In this document: in pieces, positions 1-8,289 of the stretch
Position numbering within the stretch: the first letter of the stretch is position 1
Layout of the letters: every line of letters starts with the position of its first letter
NCBI GenBank assembly: GCA_964410215.1
Contig: CAYPHA010000005.1
Span: 1-64,000, forward strand
Length of the DNA: 64,000 bases
Direction of reading: 5' to 3'
Source of the DNA: CAYPHA01 sp964410215
GTDB taxonomy: Bacteria > Calditrichota > Calditrichia > Calditrichales > CAYPHA01
The notes under the pieces: model-generated
Seen by the model: only the letters and a program-made list of their open reading frames with translations
The model's database searches: none
Told to the model about the DNA's origin: nothing
Made by a program: the position numbers and the translations under genes

Positions 1-38
1 TATAAAACATATACTTATTAGTTGAAACAGCTTTTTTT

Positions 39-52
39 ATGAATTATTCAGG
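39..52. promoter_or_regulatory. Palindromic operator-like site upstream of SUI1/HMA genes
   Basis: The 14-mer ATGAATTATTCAGG contains the perfect odd palindrome TGAAT-T-ATTCA. It differs at one base from the 14-mer at 6484-6497, which sits ahead of the zinc-type lipoprotein/receptor genes. It lies 32-45 bp before the SUI1 start codon, where a repressor could cover the promoter. A shared metal-responsive regulator (Zur-like) is inference; no regulator gene is visible in the window. Confidence 0.35.
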
Positions 53-83
53 CTAAATATTCAAAAATTCCATTTACGTTATT

Positions 84-404
84 ATGGCTGATAAAAACAG
101 AATCGTATACTCAACGGACCCGGACTGGAAACCCGAATCAGAAAAAACGATAAATAAGGAGCCTGAACAGACAGGCCAGACGGCCTATATCGAGCGTGAC
201 CGCAAACAGCGTAAAGGCAAAACCGTAACCGTCATTTCGGGGCTGAGTGGTGACCTTAAACCATTGCAGAAGGAATTACAGAAACTGTGTGGCGCCGGCG
301 GGGCCCTTAAACAGAACGTAATCGAAATTCAGGGGGATCAGAGAGAAAAAATTGCATCCTTTCTGCAGACCAGGGGATTTAAAATAAAATTCCGGGGCGG
401 TTAA
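84..404 (+). CDS. SUI1/eIF1-family translation initiation factor (YciH-like)
   Basis: A 106-residue protein with the whole SUI1/eIF1 fold in residues 40-106. It has a basic lead-in (RKQRKGKTVTVISGL), the glycine-rich loop GAGGALKQ around residues 70-77 followed by IEIQGDQ, and a C-terminal GFKIKFRGG. The family binds the small ribosomal subunit near the P site and, in E. coli YciH, influences start-codon fidelity; its bacterial role is poorly defined. The ATG has no convincing Shine-Dalgarno sequence within 15 bases. It is followed 36 bp later by the co-oriented HMA-domain gene, and an operator-like palindrome precedes it. Family assignment is firm; function is by analogy. Confidence 0.9.
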   Translation: MADKNRIVYSTDPDWKPESEKTINKEPEQTGQTAYIERDRKQRKGKTVTVISGLSGDLKPLQKELQKLCGAGGALKQNVIEIQGDQREKIASFLQTRGFKIKFRGG

Positions 405-440
405 GCTCAGGAGTAACATTAACTGTATAAGGGCTTTATC

Positions 441-782
441 ATGAAAAAATCTGTAACCTTCATATTTGCCATCATTATTGTCCTTTTTCTTATGCTTTTC
501 TTTTTCAGAGAAAAAGTAAACGATCACTCGGATGAGGTCCTCACCGATTCATTGCGTATCGTCGAGGTGGAAGTGTCCGTTTCCGGCATGTTCTGCAACG
601 GTTGCGCCCAATCGATCGAACAGAAACTGATCGAGCTGGAGGGTGTCAGTACGGCCGTTGCCTCCTTTCCGGACAGTAATGTTATTGTTTCTTTTGATAC
701 GACTAAGGTGAATAATGACTCTCTCACGCATGCTGTTGAATCAAAAGGATATAAAGTTAAAGAGATAAGAAGCATCCCCTGA
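441..782 (+). CDS. Membrane-anchored heavy-metal-associated (HMA) domain protein
   Basis: 113 residues. A hydrophobic segment at about residues 5-23, with Lys before and Arg/Glu/Lys after, is an uncleaved anchor or signal. Residues 45-110 form a complete HMA (CopZ/MerP-like) ferredoxin-like domain with the metal-binding GMFCNGC motif (Cys52, Cys55). The usual first motif residue Thr is Phe here. The family carries Cu(I), Zn or Hg. The anchor would put the domain on the periplasmic face, as in MerP-type carriers, rather than in the cytosol like CopZ. A good AAGGG ribosome-binding site precedes the ATG. It converges on the zinc-type ABC transporter. The metal specificity cannot be read from the sequence. 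Confidence 0.85.
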   Translation: MKKSVTFIFAIIIVLFLMLFFFREKVNDHSDEVLTDSLRIVEVEVSVSGMFCNGCAQSIEQKLIELEGVSTAVASFPDSNVIVSFDTTKVNNDSLTHAVESKGYKVKEIRSIP

Positions 783-904
783 TCATAAGCTGAACACAGC
801 GTTCCGGAATTAATACAGACCTGAAACTGTTTCAGTGTGTTAACAAAAATTCACACCATTCATATTTAATTCCGAATATGTTTTTGAATAAAATGCCGCC
901 ATTC

Positions 905-1759
905 TCAAGATACGGTGATTCTGCGGATGTAACGCTGCCGGACCAGGTTAACCAGCCATACCACAATGAAAAAAGCCGTCGCTGTCAGTACAATAGCCGC
1001 ACCGGATGAAACCTGAATATAATAGGATGTATAGAGTCCGAGTATGCCGGAAACAGAGGCGACCAGCGAGGCAACCAGCATCATGGATGAAAGACGTTTG
1101 GTAACCAGATAAGCCGTCGCCGGGGGCGTAAGTAACATGGCTGCCATCAGGGCAATACCCACTGTCTGTAAAGAGACGACAATCGCAACGGCTATCAGGA
1201 TCAACTGAAGATAGTTCAGAAACGTGGCCGGCAGCCGCAGGGTAGCGGCAAGGACCGGGTCAAAGGCCAGCAGGCGGAATTCCTTGTAAAATATGACGAT
1301 GGTCAGAATAATAATCATTCCGAAAATGCCGATAAGCAGCAGGCTGTCATTCGTAACCCCCAGGATATCACCAAACAGGAAGTGGGTCAGATCCGTTGAA
1401 TAGTCCCGGACAGACGATATCAGGGCGATGCCGAGGGCAAACATGCCGGCAAATATAATCCCGATGGCTGTATCCTCTTTCAGTTTTGAATTCTGGCTGA
1501 TGGCGCTTATTCCGAATGAACTCAGCAGGGCGGCTCCAAGGGCCCACCAGAAAAGATGTTTTCGTTCACCGCCGCCGAACAGGTAACCAAGGGCAACACC
1601 GGGCAGGATAGAGTGCGCCAGGGCATTTCCAAAGAAAGCCATGCCGCGCAAAACGATATAAGTACCCACAATCGCGGACACAATTCCTACCAGCAGAGCG
1701 GCAATCAGACCCCGCACCATGAAGGGATAGTTCAGAGGTTCCAGAATCAGATCAATCAT
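905..1759 (-). CDS. znuB: Metal ABC transporter permease (ZnuB/MntB family)
   Basis: About 284 residues in ABC-3 permease style, with seven to nine hydrophobic helices. It starts MIDLILEPLNYPFM and holds the family's conserved RGMAFFGNALAHSILPGVALGYL block near residues 45-67. It is the membrane channel for Zn2+ or Mn2+ import. The chosen ATG (1757-1759) overlaps the upstream ATPase gene by 8 bp; longer open frame further upstream lies inside that gene and reads as non-family sequence. It is the last gene of the znuA-ATPase-permease operon and converges on the HMA gene with 122 bp between them. Zinc is favoured over manganese only because of the ZnuD-like receptor upstream. Confidence 0.92.
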   Translation of the reverse strand: MIDLILEPLNYPFMVRGLIAALLVGIVSAIVGTYIVLRGMAFFGNALAHSILPGVALGYLFGGGERKHLFWWALGAALLSSFGISAISQNSKLKEDTAIGIIFAGMFALGIALISSVRDYSTDLTHFLFGDILGVTNDSLLLIGIFGMIIILTIVIFYKEFRLLAFDPVLAATLRLPATFLNYLQLILIAVAIVVSLQTVGIALMAAMLLTPPATAYLVTKRLSSMMLVASLVASVSGILGLYTSYYIQVSSGAAIVLTATAFFIVVWLVNLVRQRYIRRITVS

Positions 1760-2603
1760 CGTTATGGTCTCCGTCACAACAGGTATCACTGATGGCAATC
1801 TGGCCGTTTTTATCCTTAAGGAAGTGTACATGCCCGCCATATGCTTCCAGCAGGGCATCCGAGTTAAACACGTCGGCGGCCTTACCAAAGCCGAGCAGTG
1901 TCTTGTTCAGCAGCATCACTTCTTCAAAATGTTCCGATGCCATCTGCATATCGTGCAGGGACAGCATGACGGTAACCCGTCGTTCTTTCAGCTGGTCCAG
2001 TATCCGGAATATATCTTTCTGAGAATTTGCATCGAGCCCGGTCATGGGCTCATCCATCAGCATCAGCTCCGCCTCCTGGGCCAGTGCACGCGCGATAAAG
2101 ACCCGCTGCTGCTGCCCACCTGATAACTGGCTGATCTGGCGGCGGGACTTATCCCGCATTCCGACTACACTCAGGGCATCGTTTACGATTTCCTGATCTT
2201 TTCCCGACGGTTGTCTTAAAAAACCGATTTTACTGACCCGTCCCATCATGACCACATCGGCGACGTTGGCCGGAAAATTCCAATCGACCTGGGATCGCTG
2301 CGGCAAGTAGGCGATGCAGATATGACCGGAAGGTTCATATCCATAGACATCAATACGTCCGGAGCTTGGTTTGGCAACACCGGCAACAATTTTAAACAAC
2401 GTGCTTTTACCCGCACCATTGGGTCCGATGACGGCAATACGCTGACCGGCCTGAACTTCAAATGAAATATTCTCGAGTGCCGTTCCGCTCTCATAACGCA
2501 GCGTAAGCCCCTTCACACGCAGCAAGGGAAGATGCTCGTCATGCGGCGGATGATAAGGTTTAAAAAGGTTTTTTCGCTGAATAAGTTTACTGAACAGATT
2601 CAT
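1752..2603 (-). CDS. znuC: Metal ABC transporter ATP-binding protein (ZnuC family)
   Basis: A 283-residue ABC ATPase. It shows Walker A GPNGAGKST (residues 60-68), a Q-loop in YLPQRSQVDW near 100-110 (typical of the Mn/Zn group), the signature LSGGQQQR (160-167), Walker B MLMDEP and the H-loop SLHDM. It powers import through the adjacent permease. Its ATG overlaps the stop of the solute-binding protein gene (ATGA), and its end overlaps the permease start by 8 bp, so the three are translationally coupled. The tails are slightly unusual: a His-rich N-terminus (HPPHDEH) and a C-terminus with CCDGDHNDD, which could bind metal; that is conjecture. Confidence 0.93.
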   Translation of the reverse strand: MNLFSKLIQRKNLFKPYHPPHDEHLPLLRVKGLTLRYESGTALENISFEVQAGQRIAVIGPNGAGKSTLFKIVAGVAKPSSGRIDVYGYEPSGHICIAYLPQRSQVDWNFPANVADVVMMGRVSKIGFLRQPSGKDQEIVNDALSVVGMRDKSRRQISQLSGGQQQRVFIARALAQEAELMLMDEPMTGLDANSQKDIFRILDQLKERRVTVMLSLHDMQMASEHFEEVMLLNKTLLGFGKAADVFNSDALLEAYGGHVHFLKDKNGQIAISDTCCDGDHNDD

Positions 2604-3562
2604 TTCTGGGCCCAGGCATCCGTAATACGTGAAATATTATATCTCATATAATCGATATATGTACCCGCCTGTGAATGTGCAGGACCGAGAGATCCGGTAT
2701 AAATGGTTACAAGCTGAATGCCGGTATCCTTTGTGAGCTGTTCGGCGAGGACAGGATTAACCGTTTTTCCAATAAACACCGCTTTCACATTATACTCCCG
2801 GATCACATCTTCCAGCTGGGCCAGTTCACGGGCGGAGGGTTCGGCCATGGAACTGAAAGAGGGGATGATCGCACCAACCTGCCGGATACCATAACGGTCG
2901 CAAAAATAGCCGAACATCAGATGGTCGGTAACGATATTGCGTCCCTTTTCCGGCGTTTTCCGAACGACTTTTGTAATCCATTCATGCAGGGCGTCGAGTT
3001 TGCTGCGGTAGTTAACAGCGTTTGCATGATAAAATGCGGTACTGGCCGAATCCTGTTCCGAGAGTGTCTTCTCGATAACATCAACCCATGCATTAACATT
3101 CAGAGGATCAGTCCAGACATGCGGATCCGGCCGGCCCTCACCGGCATGGTCCGCGTGTTCATCTTCCGAATTATTCTTTTCCTTAAACCGGCGGGCCTCG
3201 ATCGTTTCACTCACCGAAACAACCCGGCTGCGTTTTCCCGTATGCCTGATCATTTCATCGAGAAATGTCTCCAGACCCAGGCCATTGACAAAAAGAATAT
3301 CAGCATCCGAGATGCCTGCGATATCCCTGGGTGTGGGTTCAAAACTGTGCGGGCTCGCACCGGGAGGAAGTAAGACAGAGATCTGCACCCGGTCTCCCGC
3401 AATCTGCCTCACCACATCGCCGATTATTGTTGTTGTTGCAACTATTTTCAAACCGCCGTTGTTCGCTTTTTCCTTCTGACCGGACTGACATCCCGGTACG
3501 GCCAGAAACAAGGCGACACTTAAAAGGAATACATATGTATGCTTCATATTTTTATCCGTCAT
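2600..3562 (-). CDS. znuA: Zinc/manganese ABC transporter substrate-binding lipoprotein (ZnuA/TroA family)
   Basis: About 320 residues. The lipoprotein signal ends at a VPGC lipobox, so the protein is probably lipid-anchored in the periplasm. The start at 3562 (MTDKNMKHTYVF) is chosen because AGGACAGG lies 8 bases upstream; ATG at 3547 is an alternative. Cluster A-I hallmarks are present: PHSFEPTPRD with the first metal His, a Glu/Asp/His-rich loop (NNSEDEHADHAGEG) just before PDPHVWTDP, TDHLMFGYFCDRYG, and IGKTVNP near the C-terminus. A His-rich loop at this place is typical of zinc-specific ZnuA proteins. It heads the znuA-ATPase-permease operon downstream of the outer-membrane receptor. 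Confidence 0.92.
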   Translation of the reverse strand: MTDKNMKHTYVFLLSVALFLAVPGCQSGQKEKANNGGLKIVATTTIIGDVVRQIAGDRVQISVLLPPGASPHSFEPTPRDIAGISDADILFVNGLGLETFLDEMIRHTGKRSRVVSVSETIEARRFKEKNNSEDEHADHAGEGRPDPHVWTDPLNVNAWVDVIEKTLSEQDSASTAFYHANAVNYRSKLDALHEWITKVVRKTPEKGRNIVTDHLMFGYFCDRYGIRQVGAIIPSFSSMAEPSARELAQLEDVIREYNVKAVFIGKTVNPVLAEQLTKDTGIQLVTIYTGSLGPAHSQAGTYIDYMRYNISRITDAWAQK

Positions 3563-3586
3563 TAAGAATGCCTGTCCTGATATGTC

Positions 3587-3607
3587 CCTGATCATTCATC
3601 GATCAGG
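3587..3607. promoter_or_regulatory. Inverted repeat upstream of znuA
   Basis: CCTGATC and GATCAGG, 7-bp arms with a 7-base spacer, lie 25-45 bp before the znuA start codon. Read on the minus strand, the left part gives ATGAATGATCAGG, one base short of the 14-mer at 6484-6497. It may be a third copy of the zinc-locus operator or only a hairpin. Confidence 0.3.
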
Positions 3608-3671
3608 CTCCCTGGTCAATATAAGAAATCAGTATACCGAATCAAACAGCAACGTTCCGGCCTCTTGAAGA

Positions 3672-5951
3672 TTAGAAATAGATCTTGTACAACACTTTTA
3701 TATTTCTTCCCGGCTCCGGCATGATTTCTTTTACGCGGTTGAGGTGCCTGCGATAAACCCGGTCGGTTATGTTTTCCACCGTCACATTGAGCGTACTCAG
3801 AAAACGACCTGTTTTCAGATAATAATCGATGCCGATGTCAAAAACGCCAAATCCGTCTGTCGGTTTCGATGCATAGGTAATGTCTCCGTTTGAATCCAGC
3901 TTTATTGTTCCATCAGGATTGAGTTGCGGAACAAGGTTCTCATTTTCCCCCAGCCGGTCCTGTCTCAAAGCAGAGCGCATCGTTGCATTCACGGTTATGA
4001 AGTGTGACCGGTACACCAGGCCAAATTGCTGAGAGAAAGGCGGCATATAGGGAATAGGCTCGCCGCTTTCCTCGAGCGTACCGTGCACATAACTGAATGA
4101 TCCATTGACAGACCACTGTCTGTACACATTCCAGTCAAAGGACATTTCCGCCCCCTGAAGCAGGGCATCGATACCTGCGTACCGGTATACAAAAAGATCA
4201 TCACGATAATAGCTTTTTCGTCCCGTATTAACCGGAAATATGTAATCATCGACTCGGTTGCGGAACACACTCAGCCGTCCGTTCAAAGGCGTCTTATCCA
4301 GCATCAGTGAAGCTTCCATCCCCAGACCCGATTCACTTTGCAGGTCGGCATTGCCAATTTCAAAAGAATAGGCAGCCAGGTGCGGTCCCTCACTGAACAG
4401 CTCCTCGATTTGCGGCGAACGAAACGTTTTAATAACGGAAAGTCCGCCTGAAAAACCTCCGGTAAGTGGAAACTTACCCGAAAGGCCGGCCGAAAGGCCG
4501 TCAAAATACCGTTCCCTTATCAATCCTGTTTCCGGTGACGGTTTTCGTTTATCTGGTGTGATGGTTTTCCGGTCATAACGCAGAATGGTGCTGAAGCGTG
4601 CCTTGTCAATTTTGAATTCCGTGTAAAAATATCCGGCCAGCGTGTATTCTTTGGTATCCGGGGAAAAACTCAGTCCTCCTGTTCCGAAATCGCGGTAGCC
4701 GCCCCAGAAACCATATTCACAATTATTTAAAAAGCTGAACCAGCACAGATTGACCTGTGTTTTGAAAAAATGGGATAACACGCCATATTCAATACCAAGA
4801 TTCCCGTTTGCCTCGTATTCGGCATGGTAATACTGAGAGAAGCTGTAATGAAACTGCACTCTCCTGAACCAGGGTTGTTTCGGATAAACAGCGCCTCTTG
4901 TTTCAAAGTGACGCCTTCTGAGATCGATATCGACCCCGCCGGGATGCCCGCCGAACGGGTCAGGCGGGATACCATATTCCGTATCATAATATCCCCCGGC
5001 CATACCGAAATAGCCCCAGGGTTTAACATAACTAATACCAAGCGCGCTGTTGGTCGTGCGTATATCCGTGTTTACCAGATCACCAGAGGGTGTGGTGACA
5101 TCACGCGCATTGCGTTGGCTGGCATCAAAGTGCAGCGCAAGCGTACCGATGGGTACAAGGATACGCGTGCCTGCGGAAAGGCCTTTGTTAACCGATTCAC
5201 CCTGCATGCTGGCTGTTCCGGTAAACCGGTGCGGTTTCGCTGTCGGGATATAATCCCTGACCACATTGATAACACCTCCCAGTGCGTTCGCACCGTATTT
5301 AAGGGCAGCCGGGCCGCGCACGACTTCGATCCGTTCGGTGGACATGGGTTCAATAGCCACGGCATGATCCGCCGAAGTGGCGGATAGATCGCCAACGCGC
5401 TCGCCGTCTTCCAGAATCAGCAGGCGGTCTCCGCTCATGCCCCGCATCACGGGGCGCGCGGGTGCAGGCCCCATGGAACGCTGTGAAATGCCGGGCTCAT
5501 TCTGTATGGTTTCCGCGATGGTCCTGCCCAGGTTCTGACGCAGTTTCTTTCCGCTTACATCGATCTCGGGTTTCTCCATTTCGGATTTCCCGGAATAACT
5601 GTCCGCTTCAACAACGATATTCTCGGTGAGCAGACGGTTGTGGGTCAGGTAGATGACTTTTTCGGAAACCGAATCCGGGTAGATACGAACGTTTGTAGTA
5701 ACATCGAGATAGCCGATCCGGAAAACTTTAAGGGTATAGGATCCGGCCGGGACATCGTAGAAATGATAACTGCCATCATCGTGGCCGGATACACTCCGAC
5801 CGATTTCATCGAGCAGCAACACGCTCCAACCGACGGTTTCGCCTGTTTCCACTTCCCTGACTTCACCGATGAGGTCGCCGGAAGCTTTTTCCGCCTGCGC
5901 GGAACCCGCCGCGGTAATCGCAATAATCAGGAACAGGAGCAGGAACAGCAT
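3672..5951 (-). CDS. TonB-dependent outer-membrane receptor, ZnuD-like, with N-terminal carboxypeptidase-regulatory domain
   Basis: Order: hydrophobic signal, a roughly 75-residue carboxypeptidase-regulatory-like Ig domain (GEVREVETGETV to VIYLTHN), the plug (NEPGISQRS, RPVMRGMSGDRL, SADHAVAIEP, IEVVRGPAALKYGANALGGVINV), and a 22-strand-type barrel ending in a terminal Phe. The plug's RPV-RG...DHA pattern resembles the neisserial zinc receptor ZnuD. The start at 5951 is chosen for AGGAG 8 bases upstream; in-frame ATG 6017 and TTG 6026 give a longer basic n-region but overlap the lipoprotein gene and lack a Shine-Dalgarno. With ZnuABC directly downstream, zinc import across the outer membrane is the best reading. 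Energised by TonB-ExbBD encoded elsewhere. Confidence 0.9.
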   Translation of the reverse strand: MLFLLLFLIIAITAAGSAQAEKASGDLIGEVREVETGETVGWSVLLLDEIGRSVSGHDDGSYHFYDVPAGSYTLKVFRIGYLDVTTNVRIYPDSVSEKVIYLTHNRLLTENIVVEADSYSGKSEMEKPEIDVSGKKLRQNLGRTIAETIQNEPGISQRSMGPAPARPVMRGMSGDRLLILEDGERVGDLSATSADHAVAIEPMSTERIEVVRGPAALKYGANALGGVINVVRDYIPTAKPHRFTGTASMQGESVNKGLSAGTRILVPIGTLALHFDASQRNARDVTTPSGDLVNTDIRTTNSALGISYVKPWGYFGMAGGYYDTEYGIPPDPFGGHPGGVDIDLRRRHFETRGAVYPKQPWFRRVQFHYSFSQYYHAEYEANGNLGIEYGVLSHFFKTQVNLCWFSFLNNCEYGFWGGYRDFGTGGLSFSPDTKEYTLAGYFYTEFKIDKARFSTILRYDRKTITPDKRKPSPETGLIRERYFDGLSAGLSGKFPLTGGFSGGLSVIKTFRSPQIEELFSEGPHLAAYSFEIGNADLQSESGLGMEASLMLDKTPLNGRLSVFRNRVDDYIFPVNTGRKSYYRDDLFVYRYAGIDALLQGAEMSFDWNVYRQWSVNGSFSYVHGTLEESGEPIPYMPPFSQQFGLVYRSHFITVNATMRSALRQDRLGENENLVPQLNPDGTIKLDSNGDITYASKPTDGFGVFDIGIDYYLKTGRFLSTLNVTVENITDRVYRRHLNRVKEIMPEPGRNIKVLYKIYF

Positions 5952-5994
5952 GCGTCCCGCTCCTACCTGTTGTTTTCCGTTATACCGCACCGTT

Positions 5995-6465
5995 TTACCT
6001 GGAATTGCTGCTTGCATCACTGACAACAGCCGGGATCAATTTCGATGTAAAATCAGCATGGTCATCATGCATGACTTTAAAGCGGATGGTGGTTTCTCCG
6101 GCTTTTTTGCCGTCGAGGTGAAATTCCCACCCTCCGGCTTCATCCTCATGCTGCCAGATAGCAACCAGGCTGGTATCACCAATGGACCAGTTCAGGCTGT
6201 AGTGATCTTCTTCCGGCTCGAATTCATCTCCGTCCTCGTCAATAAACTTAATATTCAAATGATCCGAGCGTTCACCTGCCGGAACCTCCAATTGTCCGGA
6301 CACGGCCTCATCCCGTTCATAGTGAACGACCGTGGCACCACTGGAATATATGGTCAGTCCTACAGCACGGGCATGCTCCGTGTCATCATTGCTGTCCGTT
6401 CCATTATCACAGGCTATAATAAAATAGAAAGAGAATACCAATAAAATTGCATACGTTAAACGCAT
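5995..6465 (-). CDS. Acidic, His-containing lipoprotein of the zinc receptor locus
   Basis: 156 residues. The signal MRLTYAILLVFSFYFIIAC ends in a lipobox cysteine (residue 19). The mature part is strongly acidic (DEDGDEFEPEEDHYS) with His residues including MHDDHADF near the end. Its predicted beta-rich makeup suggests a small sandwich or immunoglobulin-like domain. A near-perfect AGGAGG lies 5 bases before the ATG. It immediately precedes the ZnuD-like receptor, so it may capture or pass metal to the receptor or the ABC system. I do not recognise a named family; that role is inference from position and acidic/His content. Confidence 0.75.
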   Translation of the reverse strand: MRLTYAILLVFSFYFIIACDNGTDSNDDTEHARAVGLTIYSSGATVVHYERDEAVSGQLEVPAGERSDHLNIKFIDEDGDEFEPEEDHYSLNWSIGDTSLVAIWQHEDEAGGWEFHLDGKKAGETTIRFKVMHDDHADFTSKLIPAVVSDASSNSR

Positions 6466-6483
6466 AACACCTCCTGGTAGAAA

Positions 6484-6510
6484 ATGAATGATTCAGGTTG
6501 ATTCGTATCA
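6484..6510. promoter_or_regulatory. Tandem palindromes upstream of the lipoprotein-receptor genes
   Basis: TGAAT-G-ATTCA (6485-6495) is followed after 3 bases by TGAT-TCGT-ATCA (6499-6510), 20-45 bp before the lipoprotein start codon. The first palindrome plus flanks (ATGAATGATTCAGG, 6484-6497) is 13/14 identical to 39-52. Probably a repressor site for the zinc locus; the identity of the regulator is unknown. Confidence 0.4.
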
Positions 6511-6523
6511 GTTGTCCGGTCAG

Positions 6524-6826
6524 CTAAAAAGACCGTGGAGGTGCCCTGGAGGACGGATTTACCAGATATATAAAATACTCCCGGTCGGGAAAACCGGGAT
6601 GTATGCGTTTAAAATTCAGAATATCCTGATAAAGAAGCAGAACAAATAAAAGCGCGGCAGAGAATAATGCATAAATGTGGAATGCAATACAGTCATCATG
6701 GTCATTCAGGTCAGGTGTATGGTTATGGAAGAAATCAACACCGGAAACAAGGGCGAGAATGACCAGTCCCGTAAAAGTAATCAGGCCGATGAACGTGACA
6801 TTATGTTTTCGTATATGTGATATCAT
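6524..6826 (-). CDS. Small two-TM protein with His/Asp-rich loop
   Basis: 100 residues from the ATG at 6826; a longer frame to 6931 would overlap the upstream gene and is disfavoured. Two hydrophobic helices (about 11-31 and 49-66) flank the loop FFHNHTPDLNDHDDC, followed by IAFH, which is dense in His, Asp and Cys as in metal sites. The C-terminus ends RAPPRSF. The loop would face the periplasm if the N-terminus is cytoplasmic. The gene sits between an FAD oxidoreductase and the zinc receptor operon, which suggests a part in metal handling. No named family is recognised. Confidence 0.65.
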   Translation of the reverse strand: MISHIRKHNVTFIGLITFTGLVILALVSGVDFFHNHTPDLNDHDDCIAFHIYALFSAALLFVLLLYQDILNFKRIHPGFPDREYFIYLVNPSSRAPPRSF

Positions 6827-6882
6827 AAATAATGGTTTTTTCTTTTCCAACCATTTAATATGGTGATAAATTCCGGCGTTGA

Positions 6883-8232
6883 TTATTTCAGCATATCTTC
6901 CAGGCGGGGCGGCTTGTGCCCGTCTACCCATGCATCATAGTCACCTGTATATCCGGCTTTCTGTTGTAACGCCTTCACACGGTCTCTAATCTGTACGACA
7001 TTCTGATCGCCGGGTGCCGCCTGCTGCTGCAACCGTGCCACGATGCCATCGACCTTCCTGTCTGCATTCATTTCGGCGTTTTCCAGAATTTCCCTGTAAT
7101 CTTCTTCCTTCCAGGCTAGATACTGATCATGAACATAGTCGGCAACCTTACGACCGTGCATCTGGGAGTCCTTGATATTTCCCCGGCCCGTTACCGCATT
7201 CCCTAGAGCAAAAACATTCTTCAGGCCGTTAAGTTCCCCGGTCTGAGGATCTTTAACATCATAGGTGCTCCCCTGCATCCCGATACCCTCCACGGGTTCG
7301 GGTATACTCCCGATTGCCGAAATAACGAGGTTTGTCATTATCCGGAACGATGATTCCGGCAACCGGTGGAGTGTTCCGTCCCGCATTTCCGTATTTTGAA
7401 AGACCAGCCCGGTTAAGCGGCCGTTCTGCACAATTTTATCGGAAGGAACGACCTGATCAACCAGATGAAACGGAAATTTTTCTCTAAGATTATCTATAAT
7501 CCTGAGTCGTACCTTGTAAATTTTTTCCCTCTTTTCCGGAAGGATCGACGGAGGAAGCGGCGTAAGGGGCATTTCGTGCAATTTTCGCCTGTAATAGAGG
7601 GTACAGGGTTTAATATCCAACTCCTCAAAGGTCAAACCGTTTTCTTTCAATATCTCCGGAATCCCGCGCATTTCCAGGGTGACAGGGTCCACGTCGATGC
7701 CTCTCCCTTTCAAAACGCGGCGGGTTGTCTCTATCATGAGAATTTTTACCACATCGAGTGAGGCCAGTCCACCGCCGATGACAACCGCACCGGGCAGAAC
7801 CTCATAATCCCCTTTTTCAAAGCCGGGCACATGTGAATGGTTATACCAGGACACAAAGGGATTCTGATAATACAGGCCCTTACCTATGTAATCATCGATT
7901 CCGTCTATGGGTAGGGGCCTGTCCTTCCAGGCGCCGGTGGCCAGCAGGACCGCGCTGAACCTCCAGTCGGACAACAGACTGGTCACGCTGATTTGCTCAC
8001 CGAGGCGAACGAACGGAACAAAGTGCACCAGCGAATGTTTCAGTTTGGCATCAATTTTCGCTTCGTGCATATTTCTCAGGTTAACGTGCCACTTGGGTAA
8101 ACCGCTTTCCAGTTTACCGTAAGGGATACGCTTCTGCTCAAAAACGACACATTCGATACCTTTTTCCGACAGGCGTGCTGCCGCTTCGGCGCCGGAGACA
8201 CCGCTTCCTATTATTGCAACAATGTGGTTCAT
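6883..8232 (-). CDS. FAD-dependent NADPH oxidoreductase, adrenodoxin/ferredoxin reductase-like
   Basis: 449 residues. The N-terminal FAD-binding Rossmann motif is IGSGVSGAEAA with the closing acidic residue in VVFEQ. It is followed by YGKLESGLP as in the ferredoxin-NADP reductase (FprA) and glutamate-synthase small-subunit group. A second dinucleotide motif (VVIGGGLASLD) lies near residues 160-170, and the FAD-closing segment FALGNAVTGRGNIKDS lies near residue 350. It probably moves electrons between NAD(P)H and a ferredoxin or similar partner. It lacks the usual N-terminal Fe-S domain. The C-terminal 90 residues are a helical extension ending near DMLK. It lies 57 bp downstream of the malic enzyme gene on the same strand. 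Confidence 0.8.
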   Translation of the reverse strand: MNHIVAIIGSGVSGAEAAARLSEKGIECVVFEQKRIPYGKLESGLPKWHVNLRNMHEAKIDAKLKHSLVHFVPFVRLGEQISVTSLLSDWRFSAVLLATGAWKDRPLPIDGIDDYIGKGLYYQNPFVSWYNHSHVPGFEKGDYEVLPGAVVIGGGLASLDVVKILMIETTRRVLKGRGIDVDPVTLEMRGIPEILKENGLTFEELDIKPCTLYYRRKLHEMPLTPLPPSILPEKREKIYKVRLRIIDNLREKFPFHLVDQVVPSDKIVQNGRLTGLVFQNTEMRDGTLHRLPESSFRIMTNLVISAIGSIPEPVEGIGMQGSTYDVKDPQTGELNGLKNVFALGNAVTGRGNIKDSQMHGRKVADYVHDQYLAWKEEDYREILENAEMNADRKVDGIVARLQQQAAPGDQNVVQIRDRVKALQQKAGYTGDYDAWVDGHKPPRLEDMLK

Positions 8233-8289
8233 ATACCATTTAGATCGTTTTGTTGTTAATCCTGTACACCTTTGAACCTGATTTAAATA

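Noticed and set aside
805..874. Inverted repeat CGGAATTAA (805-813) / TTAATTCCG (866-874) and a small hairpin CTGAAA-CTG-TTTCAG (821-835) between convergent genes
   Set aside because: Could form a nested structure and act as terminator, but lacks a T-run and the outer spacer of about 50 bases is long; not strong enough for a feature.
6827..6931. Longer N-terminus for the two-TM protein (residues before the ATG at 6826)
   Set aside because: Would overlap the FAD oxidoreductase gene by 48 bp and add sequence without helix or signal character.
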